From Tigriopus japonicus (Eukaryota > Arthropoda > Copepoda > Harpacticoida > Harpacticidae), in the NCBI GenBank assembly GCA_010645155.1, contig CM021314.1, positions 2,364,254-2,428,253 on the forward strand: a stretch of 64,000 nucleotides of DNA, written 5' to 3'. This document shows, one piece after another, positions 24,582 to 35,614 of this stretch. The notes beneath the pieces were generated by a model. That model was not told the DNA's origin, did not search any database, and was given only the letters and a program-made list of their open reading frames with translations. The translations under genes were made by a program, and so were the position numbers. Position 1 is the stretch's first letter. Every line of letters begins with the position of its first letter.

Positions 24582-25440
24582 ATTTTTTATTACCGCTACA
24601 AGGAATGAGATTCCCTGCAAGGAGAGTTAGTAATTAATATAGTTTAACGTCCTAAATCCTTTATGGACGATACCTGCTCAATATCACAACCTCCACTATC
24701 TTTGAGTGGAACATCTAATTTTGACGTCCCATACGTCATTATGCGGAATTTCATCCCGTTTAAAGCCATGTTAATCTTTGCAACCCAAGAGTAGACTTTC
24801 AGCAACTAGACTTTTTGAGTCCTGACCATTCCTTCCACAAACTAATTTTGTGTCATCAACATTTGAAGAAATACTGGCTTTTTTCTAATTTTCTGGAGAG
24901 GAGCAATAAAAAGAATAAGCAGGAGCAGACCTAAAATTGAACCTTGTGGACCACCTGACTTGACATCAAACATGCCACTAAATGACCCTTCAACCTTGAC
25001 TATTTGCTTCCTATTACTCATGAAACTACCAATGCAATTCAAAACCTTACCGTGGATCCCAAACTCTTTGAGTTGTTGGTGCAAAAGACCATGATCTTCC
25101 TTATCAAAGGCCTTGGCAAAGTCAAGATAGACTACATCAACTGACTCGTGACTTGTAAGTCCGTCAATAATCTGCTCAATATGGTTAACCAGTCTGATTA
25201 CTGTACTAAAATGAGCTCGAACCCATGCTTTTTAGTCATGGACTTCCAAATAATCTATAAGCTTGGACTTCATACTCTTCTCAAAGACCTTTGCAATGCT
25301 GGAAGTCAGAGATATGGGCCTATAATTACTTACGGAAAATTGAAGTCACCAACAACAAAGAGTTGAGAACAAACTTTGCTCTCTAACTCCTTCCGTGCAA
25401 ATTCGAGAGCCGATAGAAACGAAAAAGAGCTACAAGAAGG
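24576..25440 (-). pseudogene. Decayed non-LTR retrotransposon (LINE), endonuclease and reverse transcriptase remnants
   Basis: Read on the minus strand. Around 25340..25430 lies an AP-endonuclease fragment ending LFVVGDFNFP. It is joined abruptly to reverse transcriptase sequence: NYRPISLTSS, then VYLDFAKAFDK near 25115, SGGPQGSILG near 24945, and a catalytic box VDDTKL in a shifted frame near 24845. The text ends with KDLGR near 24665, after which the rest of the ORF is missing. A 3' tail follows at 24617..24580. The endonuclease, the RT order and the VDD box suggest a Jockey/CR1-type LINE. Frameshifts, an in-frame stop and two internal deletions show it is dead. Confidence 0.85.
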
Positions 25441-25479
25441 TGGCCGATATATTTCCTTACAGGGAATCCCATTCCCTCC

Positions 25480-25562
25480 ATGAGAGAGGAGACGTGGTGT
25501 CGTGGTTAGCGGCAGTTTCCTTTAGTGAGAGAGGTCCCAGGTTCGATTCTCCTCCCCGACCT
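25480..25562 (+). repeat. tRNA-like sequence (second SINE head?)
   Basis: It carries an A-box-like GTGGTGTCGTGGTTAGCGG and a B-box AGGTTCGATTC, resembling a tRNA of the Glu/Asp type. The T stem does not pair and the acceptor stem is poor, so a working tRNA is unlikely. A CAGGGAATCCCATTCCC phrase like the SINE/LINE tail lies just upstream at about 25457..25473, which suggests neighbouring or nested SINE insertions. Confidence 0.5.
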
Positions 25563-25979
25563 TTCTCAAGGAAACTTTTAGATGCTACTCCACACCCATA
25601 GACGGAGAACTAACCTGTTTTCGGATCTAAGCCTCTTTTTGACACACATTTTTTTCCATCTAGCGGTAGGAATGTGAACTAAAAATACATCATTCTTCGC
25701 TCAAAATCAGGGTGACCAATTTCGAGAAGTTATAAAAGATCAAAACTTGGCTGTTTCTCTCAAACTTTGAACAATAGTCCCAGATAACTTGTTAAACAGC
25801 GCCATCATCAATTGTAAATGTCATTTTGACGTTCTAAACGGGTCTCCAATATCAATTTTCTGGCGAAGATGAGTTGGGGAAAGAAAATTGGGCTCCCTGC
25901 TAGAAGTCTGTCAAAGGCCCTCCCCTTCAATCGCGATAGGAGAGCTTAACGATCCCAAGTCCGTTGATCCCGGCTAACA

Positions 25980-26169
25980 NNNNNNNNNNNNNNNNNNNNN
26001 NNNNNNNNNNNNNNNNNNNNNNNNNNNNNNNNNNNNNNNNNNNNNNNNNNNNNNNNNNNNNNNNNNNNNNNNNNNNNNNNNNNNNNNNNNNNNNNNNNNN
26101 NNNNNNNNNNNNNNNNNNNNNNNNNNNNNNNNNNNNNNNNNNNNNNNNNNNNNNNNNNNNNNNNNNNNN
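25980..26169. other. Assembly gap (190 N)
   Basis: 190 consecutive N. The sequence on both sides is intergenic or seipin upstream region. Open frames that run through the N block are not real. Confidence 0.99.
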
Positions 26170-26471
26170 CTTAAGAGTCTTTTATTCATGTTTTTGCTGT
26201 TTTAACATCAGATTTTGTATCTGCATTTTGAAACACATTCACGGTACTTATTTTTTTGGCCAGGTGATCAAAAACGCTAGTTCGTTCGTTTTGTCCTCTT
26301 TACCTTCCAGAAGTTTTAGCGCCAAGAATCAGCTGATATACGACGAATCGTCAGCTGAAATAACACCAAATGTCAACACGATTCTCAACATCTGTCAAAC
26401 AGGAAGAAATTATATGGTCTTTAAAGAAATTATCTCCAACAACATTGCGATGTAAGTGAGCGACTTGCAAG

Positions 26472-27475
26472 ATGTCAAGCTTGAGACCCACGGGAAGTGG
26501 TCATCCGTATTCGTGGTTACCGCACACCAACTTTTCCACCGCCTCCCTTATGCTCTTTGCCCTCCGGATTCGCGATGGAATGCTCCAAATCTTGGCCATT
26601 GTCCTCCTATTCTCATTCGTATTCGGATTGTCCACACTCCTTTACGGCTCGTTTTACTTCTTCTACATGCCGGGTAATCCATCGATTGGTCAATTCATCC
26701 TCCATTCATCTCGAAATCCTTCTTCATTTCAGGCTCACAAACTCTGTCGCACCCGGTACATTTCACATTCCAACCTTGTGACCTTTCTCAAAAGGAGATA
26801 GGTAGCAAATGCAGTTATCTAACCGCCAATATGACTTGGAATCCGACACGCCCCTTGGTCGGAGCGATTCAACATCGGATTGCTCTTCAATTGGAGATGC
26901 CACCTTCAGAAGCCAATACAAAAGCGGGCATGTTCATGGTTTGTGTCCATTTACTGACCTTATCTTTAGATGCCAAAGATGAGACCATTGAGCCTTTGGC
27001 TTGGTGTCGATCGGCCTTGGTGCCTTTTAAAAGTAGTGGTCTTCATTGGATCGAGGCCTTGCTATTGGGACCGTGGCAAATCATGGGTTTGATATCCAAC
27101 GACGAGACAATTTGGGTGGAGTTCTTTAATGGGGTTTTGAATCTCAAGGATACGTCCTTGATCAGTGTAGGTCTAGAGATCCAATCTAGAGAGGTGGATG
27201 TTCAAAAGGCCGAGTTCTTTGTGCATGCCCATTTTAGTGGGTTGCGACATTTGATGTTCCATCACCCGATCGTTTGTAGTTTGGTGGGCATTTCTAGTCT
27301 GAGTACGGTGGTCTTAAGTTTGGTCTACTTATTTTGGATGAGGTTTTTTGAGCCCTCAGTGGTGGTCAAGATGGACTTGAGTGAGCGACAGGCTTTGGCT
27401 AGAGAAAGGCTGCAAAAGGCTCAACAAGCTCAGTCAAACGTAGTCAGAACCTCCGAGGACAAAAAAGTGACCTGA
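26472..27475 (+). CDS. BSCL2: Seipin (BSCL2 homologue)
   Basis: Two exons, 26472..26673 and 26733..27475, with a 59-bp intron (GTAATC...TTTCAG); 945 nt, 314 aa. The join restores YGSFYFFYMPG-SQTLSHPVHF, matching the seipin core after transmembrane segment 1. Transmembrane segments lie at about 37-66 and 245-269 with an ER-lumenal domain between them. The sequon N-M-T at residue 100 sits where human seipin carries its N-glycosylation site (NVS); changes there cause motor neuropathy in people. The phrase AHFSGLRHLM matches the family's HAHFTGLRYLLY. Seipin forms ring oligomers at ER-lipid droplet contacts and controls droplet growth. The short Lys/Gln-rich C-terminal tail lacks the long extension of vertebrate forms. 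Alternative upstream starts are unlikely, because a stop lies in the preceding frame and the gap is close by. Confidence 0.93.
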
Positions 27476-27585
27476 TTTGTTTAGTTCTTTTGAAGGAAAA
27501 GAACTACTTACTTAATGCAAAAAAAAAACTTATGAAAAATTTAGAGAATTCTCAAAAGTATGTTCTCTATGTTTTATTGAATTAC

Positions 27586-27591
27586 AATAAA
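27586..27591 (+). terminator. Seipin polyadenylation signal AATAAA
   Basis: A canonical AATAAA 111 bases after the seipin stop codon, the first in the 3' flank. Confidence 0.7.
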
Positions 27592-28014
27592 TTCTTGAAT
27601 GCATTTTGATACCGTCATCAGTTTATGTCAATCATTATCTGATTCGTTTACTATTATCATTCCAATAACGGAAAATCAATATTGCCACTATGACTAGAGG
27701 AGTACGTGTATAAGATTGACGAGTGTCTCCAAATAGTTTGAGACGATTAAGGCAGAAAGAACCTGAAAAGCGCAAGACTAATAGGACAATAATTTCTTAC
27801 AAACTTTACACTGCTTGTGCGAGGGACTCTTTTTCAAAAAGTATTTTGATAGTTTCGCATTCTTATGCCAGAAAACTATCACTATTTTGGCACTTCCTTT
27901 TTGTGCTAAGAATTAAATACTAAGACTGAAACCAAAAAATATGATGCACATTCTCTCTTCATTTTTATGACCTCGATCAACATGAATAGAAAGAAAAAAA
28001 GATGACAAGACTGT
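27592..28014. other. Convergent intergenic spacer between seipin and POLA1
   Basis: About 0.4 kb of AT-rich sequence between the two converging poly(A) signals. No gene is seen. Confidence 0.7.
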
Positions 28015-28020
28015 TTTATT
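28015..28020 (-). terminator. POLA1 polyadenylation signal
   Basis: TTTATT on plus, AATAAA on minus, 67 bases beyond the POLA1 stop. Confidence 0.7.
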
Positions 28021-28086
28021 TGTGATTTACACGAGCAGAGTGTGTATTTCAGGTTCTTCATTGTCCTAGATGAGTTAAAAATTGAC

Positions 28087-31000
28087 TCAAAATCTCTTAG
28101 CGTTTCTCAGTTTGGCCACCTTTAAGGAGTGGAAGGCCTGATAGATCTGTTTGAGATTCACTAGTGAGTACTGATTGTTCTGAATGATCTTTTCGACGTG
28201 GTTCTTCAGAATGAAATAGCTCTCGAAGCATTTGCTCATCGTCGATGCGGCCTTCATATCGACCTTGCCTTGGCTCAAGTCAAACAAACTAAGGAGGTAC
28301 TCCAATTGAACGTAGAGCTCCTTATCCGTGTATTCTTTGTACATATTCCCACCTTTGTCACACGTGGGACACAATGGGTAGGCGTTGTGAAATCTCAAGG
28401 GCATTTGTCTGGTTCGTCCACTACAAGCAGGATCTTCGCAAGTAATCGTGCCCAGTTCAAATTTCTTGATCAATTGGCCGGTCATGAGTGTGATCTTGTT
28501 TCGGATTTTCCCGACTTGGTTGTATAACGGTTGACGACATTTGGGCATGGGACATTCAAGCAAGAACGGAATCCAAACTCGGTCTGATAACCGATCTGGG
28601 CCCTCTATCGTCACTTTCTCGTGGCATGCTGGACACGAAATCTGGAATGGACATTTATCATCATGACAATTGACGCTTACTTAAAATCTGAATCACCCGG
28701 GATGAACATGAATGTCGAAAGGCAAAGAAAGATTTATTCAATGAGTTTCAGCTCAAAAACTGAAAGAATGCTCGAATTGGCCTATTCCGCCACGCTTTTA
28801 AGGCTTCATCTACGCTACAGTTTTTTTTTTTTCATAGAAATTTGAAGTTACAAGTTAACTAGCTAAATGATAATATTAAAACTCAAAAAGCTTGTTTTAT
28901 TGAGCTCTTTTCATCATCTACGACTATTTTTAGGGATGCTCTGGTGTCAAAAAATTTTTTTTGTTGTTTCATCCATGCTTGCACTGACGTGTCCACAGAA
29001 TTTACGTATTTTCGTTTTTTGGGGGGGAAAAAACTTGTCCTTTCACTCCCAGATGATGTTTTGAAATATTTTTATTTACTTGAAATTATCCTGTTTAGAC
29101 ATTACCTTATACCTATTCAGATGATGTTGTGAAATATTTTTATTTAGTGAAAATTATCCTGTTTAGACATTACCTTATTCCTTTTCAGAGCTTGTTGTTT
29201 CCACAAGTTTTTGCACTTACCTCGAGTTTCTGGCATTGTCTATATTTGTCTTGATACAATTCCACATTGGTGTCCTCGGTTCTTTCTCGCACGTTAGCTC
29301 GTCGATAGTCATCCGGATTCAATCCCAGACTCTGAGCGATTCGCGAGGCATCAGTTCCATCCAGAGGATCACACAATCGGCACACGACAGGATGAAGTTG
29401 TTGGGCCAAGTAGTAGTTGATATCAACCTTTAGATCGGTCCGTTCTTTCACCTCATCCACGTGATATGCTCTTTGAGTAGCCGGAAGATTGGACCCGTCA
29501 TCGCAAATCACGTATTCCACCGTGTCGCCGGCCTTCAGTTTCTTTCCACCTTGAAATCCAAAAACACAACTTTCAGCCGGATTTGCTTACATGAATGAAT
29601 ATTCCTGTCTCGTTTCATACCTTTGCTATTGAGTCGAATGGCGACTTGGACATGAGGTTGAGCCTTCTTCTCTGCGTATTCGTTCGGGTTCTTGGTGAGT
29701 TGTTTGGTAATAGCCAGGGACGAAAGGGGAATTCGACCTTCACGAAGATCGTTGGCCAATAATTCGAGCTTCTCGTGAATGTAAGCCACGCGGTCGTCTG
29801 CGGACACATCGCTTAGAATTCTATCTAAGATGACTTTACCCGCATCTGCGGCCAACTGCGACCAATCACGTCGAACGATATCCAAACCTGAGAAAGAAGG
29901 TTCAAGTATTACAAATTGTCCGACTTTGATCATAATGAATAATCGGTCAATCATCAATACAAATACGATGTCTGCCTCTTGTGAGTTACAGCCTTGTGAG
30001 CGTGAAAAAGGAACAAACAAATTCTTTTCTAAAAATGAAACCTTTAATGAATCAGTCATGTCTCATGACGGACGTCCTAAACAATATTTGCTTTTGAGCA
30101 TGGTTTTGCTTGTTTGGGTCACAAATTGTACCAATTCCCGACTATGGAAATTTTTTATGTCGCCAAAAAAACTGGCTACGTTGCTTATTATGCTTATTAT
30201 GAATTGCATTTGGTCAGTTATGTGATAGAAATAATATTTAATATTTCAATGTACGCTCCGTGCTCTTGATAAGATAAAATTAGCCACGTCGGTTAAATAA
30301 ATCGATTTGGCTCGTCCCTACCATGGAATCAAACATTGATTTTGAGGTTCCTACCGTTGTCTTAAAAATTGGCTTTTTTAGAAATGCATTTTTTTCGTGT
30401 CTTACCTTTGAGTTCAGTATTGGTAACGAGATGCCCGTCAGGTTTACGTTCCATGGTGACGGCGGCATATTTCTTCTTCTTGAGCAAAAGCATGTATCGA
30501 TACACTCCATCCACATCGAGTTCCAAGAGTTTGTACATCTTGTTCACTTCCTGTTTGATTTTGTACCCCAATTTGAACACCTCGTCGTAATCGATGGAGT
30601 TGGTGTTGATCATGATCGAATCGGTGTCTCCATAGATGACTTCCAAATTCATGCGCTCAACCAAATATTTGGTTTGCATCAAGATCTCTCGACCTCGAGA
30701 AGTGACGAGTGCGGCCAATGGTTTGGCATAGAACCGTGAATGCGAGAAGCCCAAACAACCGTACATGGAATTGGCCGTCAATTTCAGGGCCATTTGACGG
30801 ATATCGTATTGCATTCGTTGCTCGGGAGACAAATCCGGGTTCTTGAGGAGTTGTTTCACGGAACGTCGAGAATCGACCAACTTCTTGATCTCGGTGGGAA
30901 GAACACCCGGAGTCGACGAGCTTGGCGGTAAATCGGGCACGAATTCATCGACTTGGTGTTTGCTTTCGCCTTCATCATTCGATTCAGCCTTGATTTGCTT

Positions 31001-34000
31001 CCGATTCACAGTGGTGAAACATATGTTGTATTCCTAGAGTTGAAGATGAAGATTAATGTTGGAGAGAAAAGAGGGGGTTGATTGAGTCAAGTTACCTGAA
31101 TAATGGATGGGTACAGGGAGTTGAAGTCCATGAGGAGGATAAAATGATCGTAGAAACCCTTCTTTGGTTCCAAGACTAGACCCCCCGTGTAGGAAGGTTT
31201 CTTTCGACCGGGTTTTCCAATCTCTCCGCCTCCAATAGGGTCGCCATCTTCTTGATCCTCGTCTTTGCCGGTTTTTTTCTTTCCATAAGTCTTATCCGGG
31301 AAAATGAAACCCCGATCGTTGAAGGCGTGAAGCAAGAGATACTCGTTTCGTTCGGCTCGACCTCCCAACAAAGTACGAGACATGACGTTTCCAGCCACTT
31401 GCGTGATTTGAAGCGCCAACGGAAGGGCATTCAACTCGTACACACACTAAATCAAGTCAAGAAGATATTATTTGTCAAAATGACCTTCAAAATGTTAGTA
31501 AATATTATTGATAAAACATCTAATAACAACACCTAGATAATTAAAAAGATGAATATTCAACGTTAACAGATAATAATAGATGACATTTTAAAAGAACCTA
31601 TTTGAAAAGTACAAATAAGAATATGAATAATGAAAAATAAATCATTGCCTCAAAAATAAATTCGTTTGACTGGTAAAAATATCAAGAATCATAAGAGAAC
31701 CATAACATTTACAAAATCAACCCATAACCATTCAGTCACGGATGAAAATGCGTGAAGGTCTAACACAGGGGTGTGCAATCTTATTTAGCAGTGGCCCAAA
31801 TTTGCCGGACCGTTGGCGCTCGCGGGCCACACCATCCAAAACGGCAAATTATTTCTAATATAAGATTCTACAATCTACCTACCGCAACTGCGGGCCACAG
31901 TGTATTGAAAATGACAGATCCTCTCGCGGGCCATGCGAAATCAGCTCGCGGGCCAGGGTTTGCACACCCCTGGTCTAACATACAAAGAACTAATTCATAG
32001 ATAATCGTACCTACTTTTAGGGTGTCAAGAGCATCTTCGGAACTGAGCTGGGCCACGTGAAGCAGGGCCTTTGAGTTCTCGTAGGCTCTGCCCATTTCCT
32101 CACAAGTCACTTCGATTCGATCTTCCACATCCTTGCCCAAAAGTTTGTCAACGAGCACCCCGAGGTCATAGCTTTTGGAACGAATGAGTTCCTTGGCCGA
32201 GATCTTGAGATCACAAACCAATCGTCCGGTGACGGCCATTCTTTCGGCCAATTTTCCCTTGAACATGGGTGCTTGAATCCTTTTGAGTCGACCCAAACGC
32301 GACCAGTTCGGTACTTTATTGCTCACAGTCCGATGCAACAGCACCTCCAAATCAAAGCCAGTGATGTCATGTCCAAGGATGATATCCGGATCGATTTTGA
32401 CCATTTTGGCCAAGAGGAATGCTAGAAGAGCTCGTTCGGAATCCATTTTCTCCAATTTAATGGCATTAGCTTGGGCTTGAGCTCGTTGGAAGTCAAACGG
32501 CCAGATCTGATCAGAAGGTCGAGTAAGAGCACAGAAATGATACTTGAACGGCTCTTTGGGAGCGGGGCGATCCATGTAAACCTCATCATGGACCAAACCA
32601 GACACCAGCGCAATCTCATTGAGCTTGGTTTTGGAGTTAATAGTGGTCTTCATGTTGAGACTAAGAACCGTCACTGGTGGCATGGGAGGCGGATTGTCAT
32701 AGAGAACGGACACATTTTCCGAATTCTCACACATGGCCTCCACTTTACACCAAGACATCGGGGCTTTCGTCGCCTGAGGTAGCTTGACCTCGATCCAAGA
32801 TGGACCTTTGAATTTCCGCGATATGAGGAAATGTTCCAAACTGCTTTGATTGGCTCCAAAGACCCGAGAGAACGTCTCACCTTGTAAATTGGACGGCAAA
32901 GCTGGATACTGAGGATCATATTGGACCTCAAGATATTCACCACGATCAGGAACATCGGTGAACTCGAAAGCGTAGCTCATCTCGCTCATTTTGGAACGAT
33001 GTTCGGCGATCTTGTAACGAGCAGCTATCTTCTGATCGAACTCGTTGTACACATCTCCGATAACGACTTCGAGTCCAGTGTCACATTTGGCCTTCATGTC
33101 GTATTTGGTAGGTCGTTTGAGCAAGAAAATCCTCCGCATGATCCTGTTCACTTGGAGACAACAGGACACATGGGTTCCCGCTTTAGGGATGAACACTTTG
33201 CCAAAGAGCCAAATTTTGCCCGGTTGCTTGAAAGGATCCTCAAAAGCGTCCAGCCAATACATCCGGAGCACTTTCTCGCCATTCTTGTTCGACACCAAAG
33301 GCAGATCTCCGGATTCGAGTTTCCATTCCGGAGCTGATTGAGTCTGTTGATGGCCTTTAAATTGATCCTCGGGCATGGTCCAATTGGATAAATCCGCTTT
33401 AGACTTGGTCTGGGCCGTCTCTTGGAACCCGCGGTTGGTCGTTGGGTCGGGAATCGGTTGGTTTTCTTCGTCCATGGGTTCGACCTTGAATTCATCGCCA
33501 TCTTCCTCCAATAAATTGGCCAGATCTTCCTCTTTGTCGTCGTTGTCGGGCATGATTTGATCATCGTTATCTTCAGGGAAGTCATCGTCAATGATTTGGC
33601 TGGCACTAGTTTCAGCCGAATCTTGGGCTAAAGAATCAAGGGCGCTCAAGTCGTCACTATTCTCGGGATTTCGGGTGGTCAGGGGCGTTTTGGGCTTTCG
33701 AATCCCGGTGGAACGGGGCCGAGCAAAGGGATTAATAGAGGAGCCACTACTACTTTCCTTAGGGGTGTGCACTTTGGGGAGCTCTAAGGGCTTCTTTTTG
33801 ATCCCAGTGGAGCCACCGGATTTGGGCTTGACTTGATCCAACAAAGAGGCCAAGAGCTAGAATGAAGAAAGCCAAGCAATGAATTGTATTTTTCTTTTTA
33901 AATCAAAGTCGAAATAATTCCTCTTGAACTTTTGCATTGCATAATATTTTCAATTGCAGAGAAAAAAAATATAAATAGACAGATTAGTTAAAAAATTCAT

Positions 34001-35614
34001 TTTTTAGGATTCCATTTACCGTTTTATTATGCTCACAATTAAGAAAGCTTGGAATCCACGTTTCAAAGGCTTATTAATCGCGATGGTTTTCTTTCCATAA
34101 TTTTTTTGAATTTTCATACGGTTTTTTAAGTTATAGAACCACGAACCAAAAACACTCTATACTGTAACTCTTCAATTCAATTTCGACTTGTCATTACACT
34201 CATTTTGAACTTTTCCATAAAGAAAGTTTTCAGGAGCTGTAAAAGCATTTTTTTCTAATGACAAACCCGATTTTTTGCCGATTCGCGATCTTCCTACTAA
34301 AGCACATCTCATACATAGGTAGTTTTAACGTGAACATGAACCCAAACTACTTTCGTGTAAAAACAACCTTTTAGAAAATGGTACCGACTTGAACTCTAAA
34401 TTTTTAACAATTAGGTAACATTGATTCAAGCCTAAATTGACAGTTCGAAGGCTTTTGACCTCCGTTTAGGATATTAACGTTGTTAGTTTGGTCTCTTTTT
34501 CTTCTTTTGTACCTTAAATTAACATTTAAGAATCCATAATTCAACACGCCAAAACCAAAGCGAGCAATGGCTACAATTTTTCGTTTTGGAAAATTAGAAG
34601 AGGGGATGGGATGGAGAATTCTTGGCCGTTAGTCCGGTCTAGGCGCTTTAAGATGACAAATTTTGTTCACTATTTGCTCATATTATCTGAAAAATCGACA
34701 AAATACCAACGACAAGCGCTTGAAATGTTAAGTTCCAGCTTTCAGAAATCACTCTCCGTTTCTATCTTAATCATTTTTAAAGCTTCCGAAAGTTATTCGG
34801 GAGCTTCAAAAGCCATTTTCTAATCGTTAATCACCGATGTCAAAGATGCGTGACGTCACACCTCTCAGGTTAAATTTAGGTTAAGTTAGATTTGAATGAA
34901 GTTAAAGTAGGTTTAAATTAGGTTAGGTTAGGTTTAAGTATGGTTAGGTTAGGTTTAAATTTGGTCAAATGTGACGTCACTTATCTTTGACATCGGTGAT
35001 TACCGGTCACAAAGCCATTTTTGTATCTTGAATCTCCTTCCTAAGGCTTAATCAGTGGGGCGAACTTTTTTCAAGCTCTAGTTCTCATTCTCCGGTCCCA
35101 AATTTCTTACCTGATCTTGATCCACGGACTTGGCGTGTCCTCCTCCTCCTCCTCCCTCCTTGGTCAAATGGGTCTTTTTGCCCGGCATGGCTAACAACAT
35201 GTTCTTGATGCGTCCACGGGCCTCACCCGCTCCTTTGGCCTTCACATGGGTCTTCTTCTTGGTCTTTTTGGCCTTGTCTCGCGTCTGGCCCGGATCGCTG
35301 TCATCGGATCTGTCCTCGTCAAAGATCTCCCGGCCGTCCTCGACGTACATGCCGGTGTCATCCTCGACGATGAAGGCCTCGGCTTGTCGTTGTTGAACGC
35401 GTTGTCCGTACTCGGCCTCACTCACGTAGTCGTAGACGCGATCGGTGAGCTCGTCGCTGACATCGTAGTGATAATCGCCCGTTTGCGCCTTCTTCAGTTG
35501 GGCCAGCGCCTTTTGACGGGCGCTCACTTGCTTGGAAGGGCCGCGGCGGGTTCGACGGGCCGCCAAACTCGACGACGCACCCGCCGTCGGATCCTCCTCC
35601 TCGGCGGCACTCAT
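28087..35614 (-). CDS. POLA1: DNA polymerase alpha catalytic subunit (p180)
   Basis: Seven coding exons: 35614..35111, 33856..32015, 31446..31096, 31033..30406, 29887..29621, 29549..29221, 28641..28087 (4476 nt, 1491 aa; human 1462). All joins keep frame. The acidic, Ser/Lys-rich N-terminus (1-168) carries the DNA_pol_alpha_N region ([14 protein letters not shown]). A family B exonuclease-like fold lies in exon 2 ([15 protein letters not shown]); it lacks the active acidic set, as in other alpha polymerases. Polymerase motifs are [12 protein letters not shown] (about 889-899); [10 protein letters not shown] (983-991); and C, YGDTDS (1033-1038), with the two catalytic Asp. The C-terminal cysteine modules are C1310/C1313/C1337/C1342 and C1375/C1380/C1398/C1401, which bind the B subunit. 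With primase it starts DNA synthesis at origins and Okazaki fragments. Confidence 0.97.
29050..29185. repeat. Tandem duplication, 2 x 68 bp
   Basis: Units at 29050..29117 and 29118..29185 both begin CAGATGATGTT and share ATTATCCTGTTTAGACATTA. They differ at only a handful of positions, so the duplication looks recent. It lies in the last POLA1 intron (28642..29220), close to the donor end of that intron. Confidence 0.85.
31766..31972. mobile_element. hAT-type MITE of a second family, with perfect target duplication
   Basis: 207 bp in the POLA1 intron 31447..32014. Begins CAGGGGTGTGCAATC and ends GGTTTGCACACCCCTG. Flanked by identical 8-bp GTCTAACA at 31758..31765 and 31973..31980. The interior is built from repeated GCGGGCCA phrases. 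The terminal CAGGGGT is shared with the other hAT copies in the window, but the interior differs. The perfect duplication points to a fairly recent insertion. Confidence 0.92.
34830..35000. mobile_element. MITE with 31-bp inverted ends and TTAGG-like core
   Basis: 171 bp in the first POLA1 intron. The ends at 34830..34860 and 34970..35000 are inverted repeats matching at 29 of 31 positions; each contains TGACGTCACA and starts ATCACCGATGTCAAAGAT. The flanks are TA on both sides, the target used by Tc1/mariner elements. The core holds degenerate arthropod telomere-type repeats, including AGGTTAGGTTAGG twice. Confidence 0.85.

Larger units (their letters stand above)
18416..25979. other. Intergenic region between MCTP and seipin
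   Basis: About 7.5 kb without a gene I can support. It contains a hAT-type element (23886..24101), a decayed LINE (24576..25440) and tRNA-like sequence (25480..25562). Unspliced open frames up to 210 codons (21020..21652, minus) occur, but they overlap equally long frames on the other strand and match no family I know. MCTP upstream non-coding exon(s) may lie here. Confidence 0.6.

Noticed and set aside
25480..25562. Functional Glu/Asp tRNA
   Set aside because: T stem and acceptor stem do not pair.
25964..26455. 163-codon frame running through the N gap
   Set aside because: It is open only because N codons cannot contain stops. The remaining residues match nothing, and it ends just before the seipin start.
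32009..32010. Alternative donor GTACGA at the end of POLA1 exon 2
   Set aside because: It would add four bases and break frame with the next exon. GTAGGT at 32014..32013 keeps frame and gives the family's sequence.
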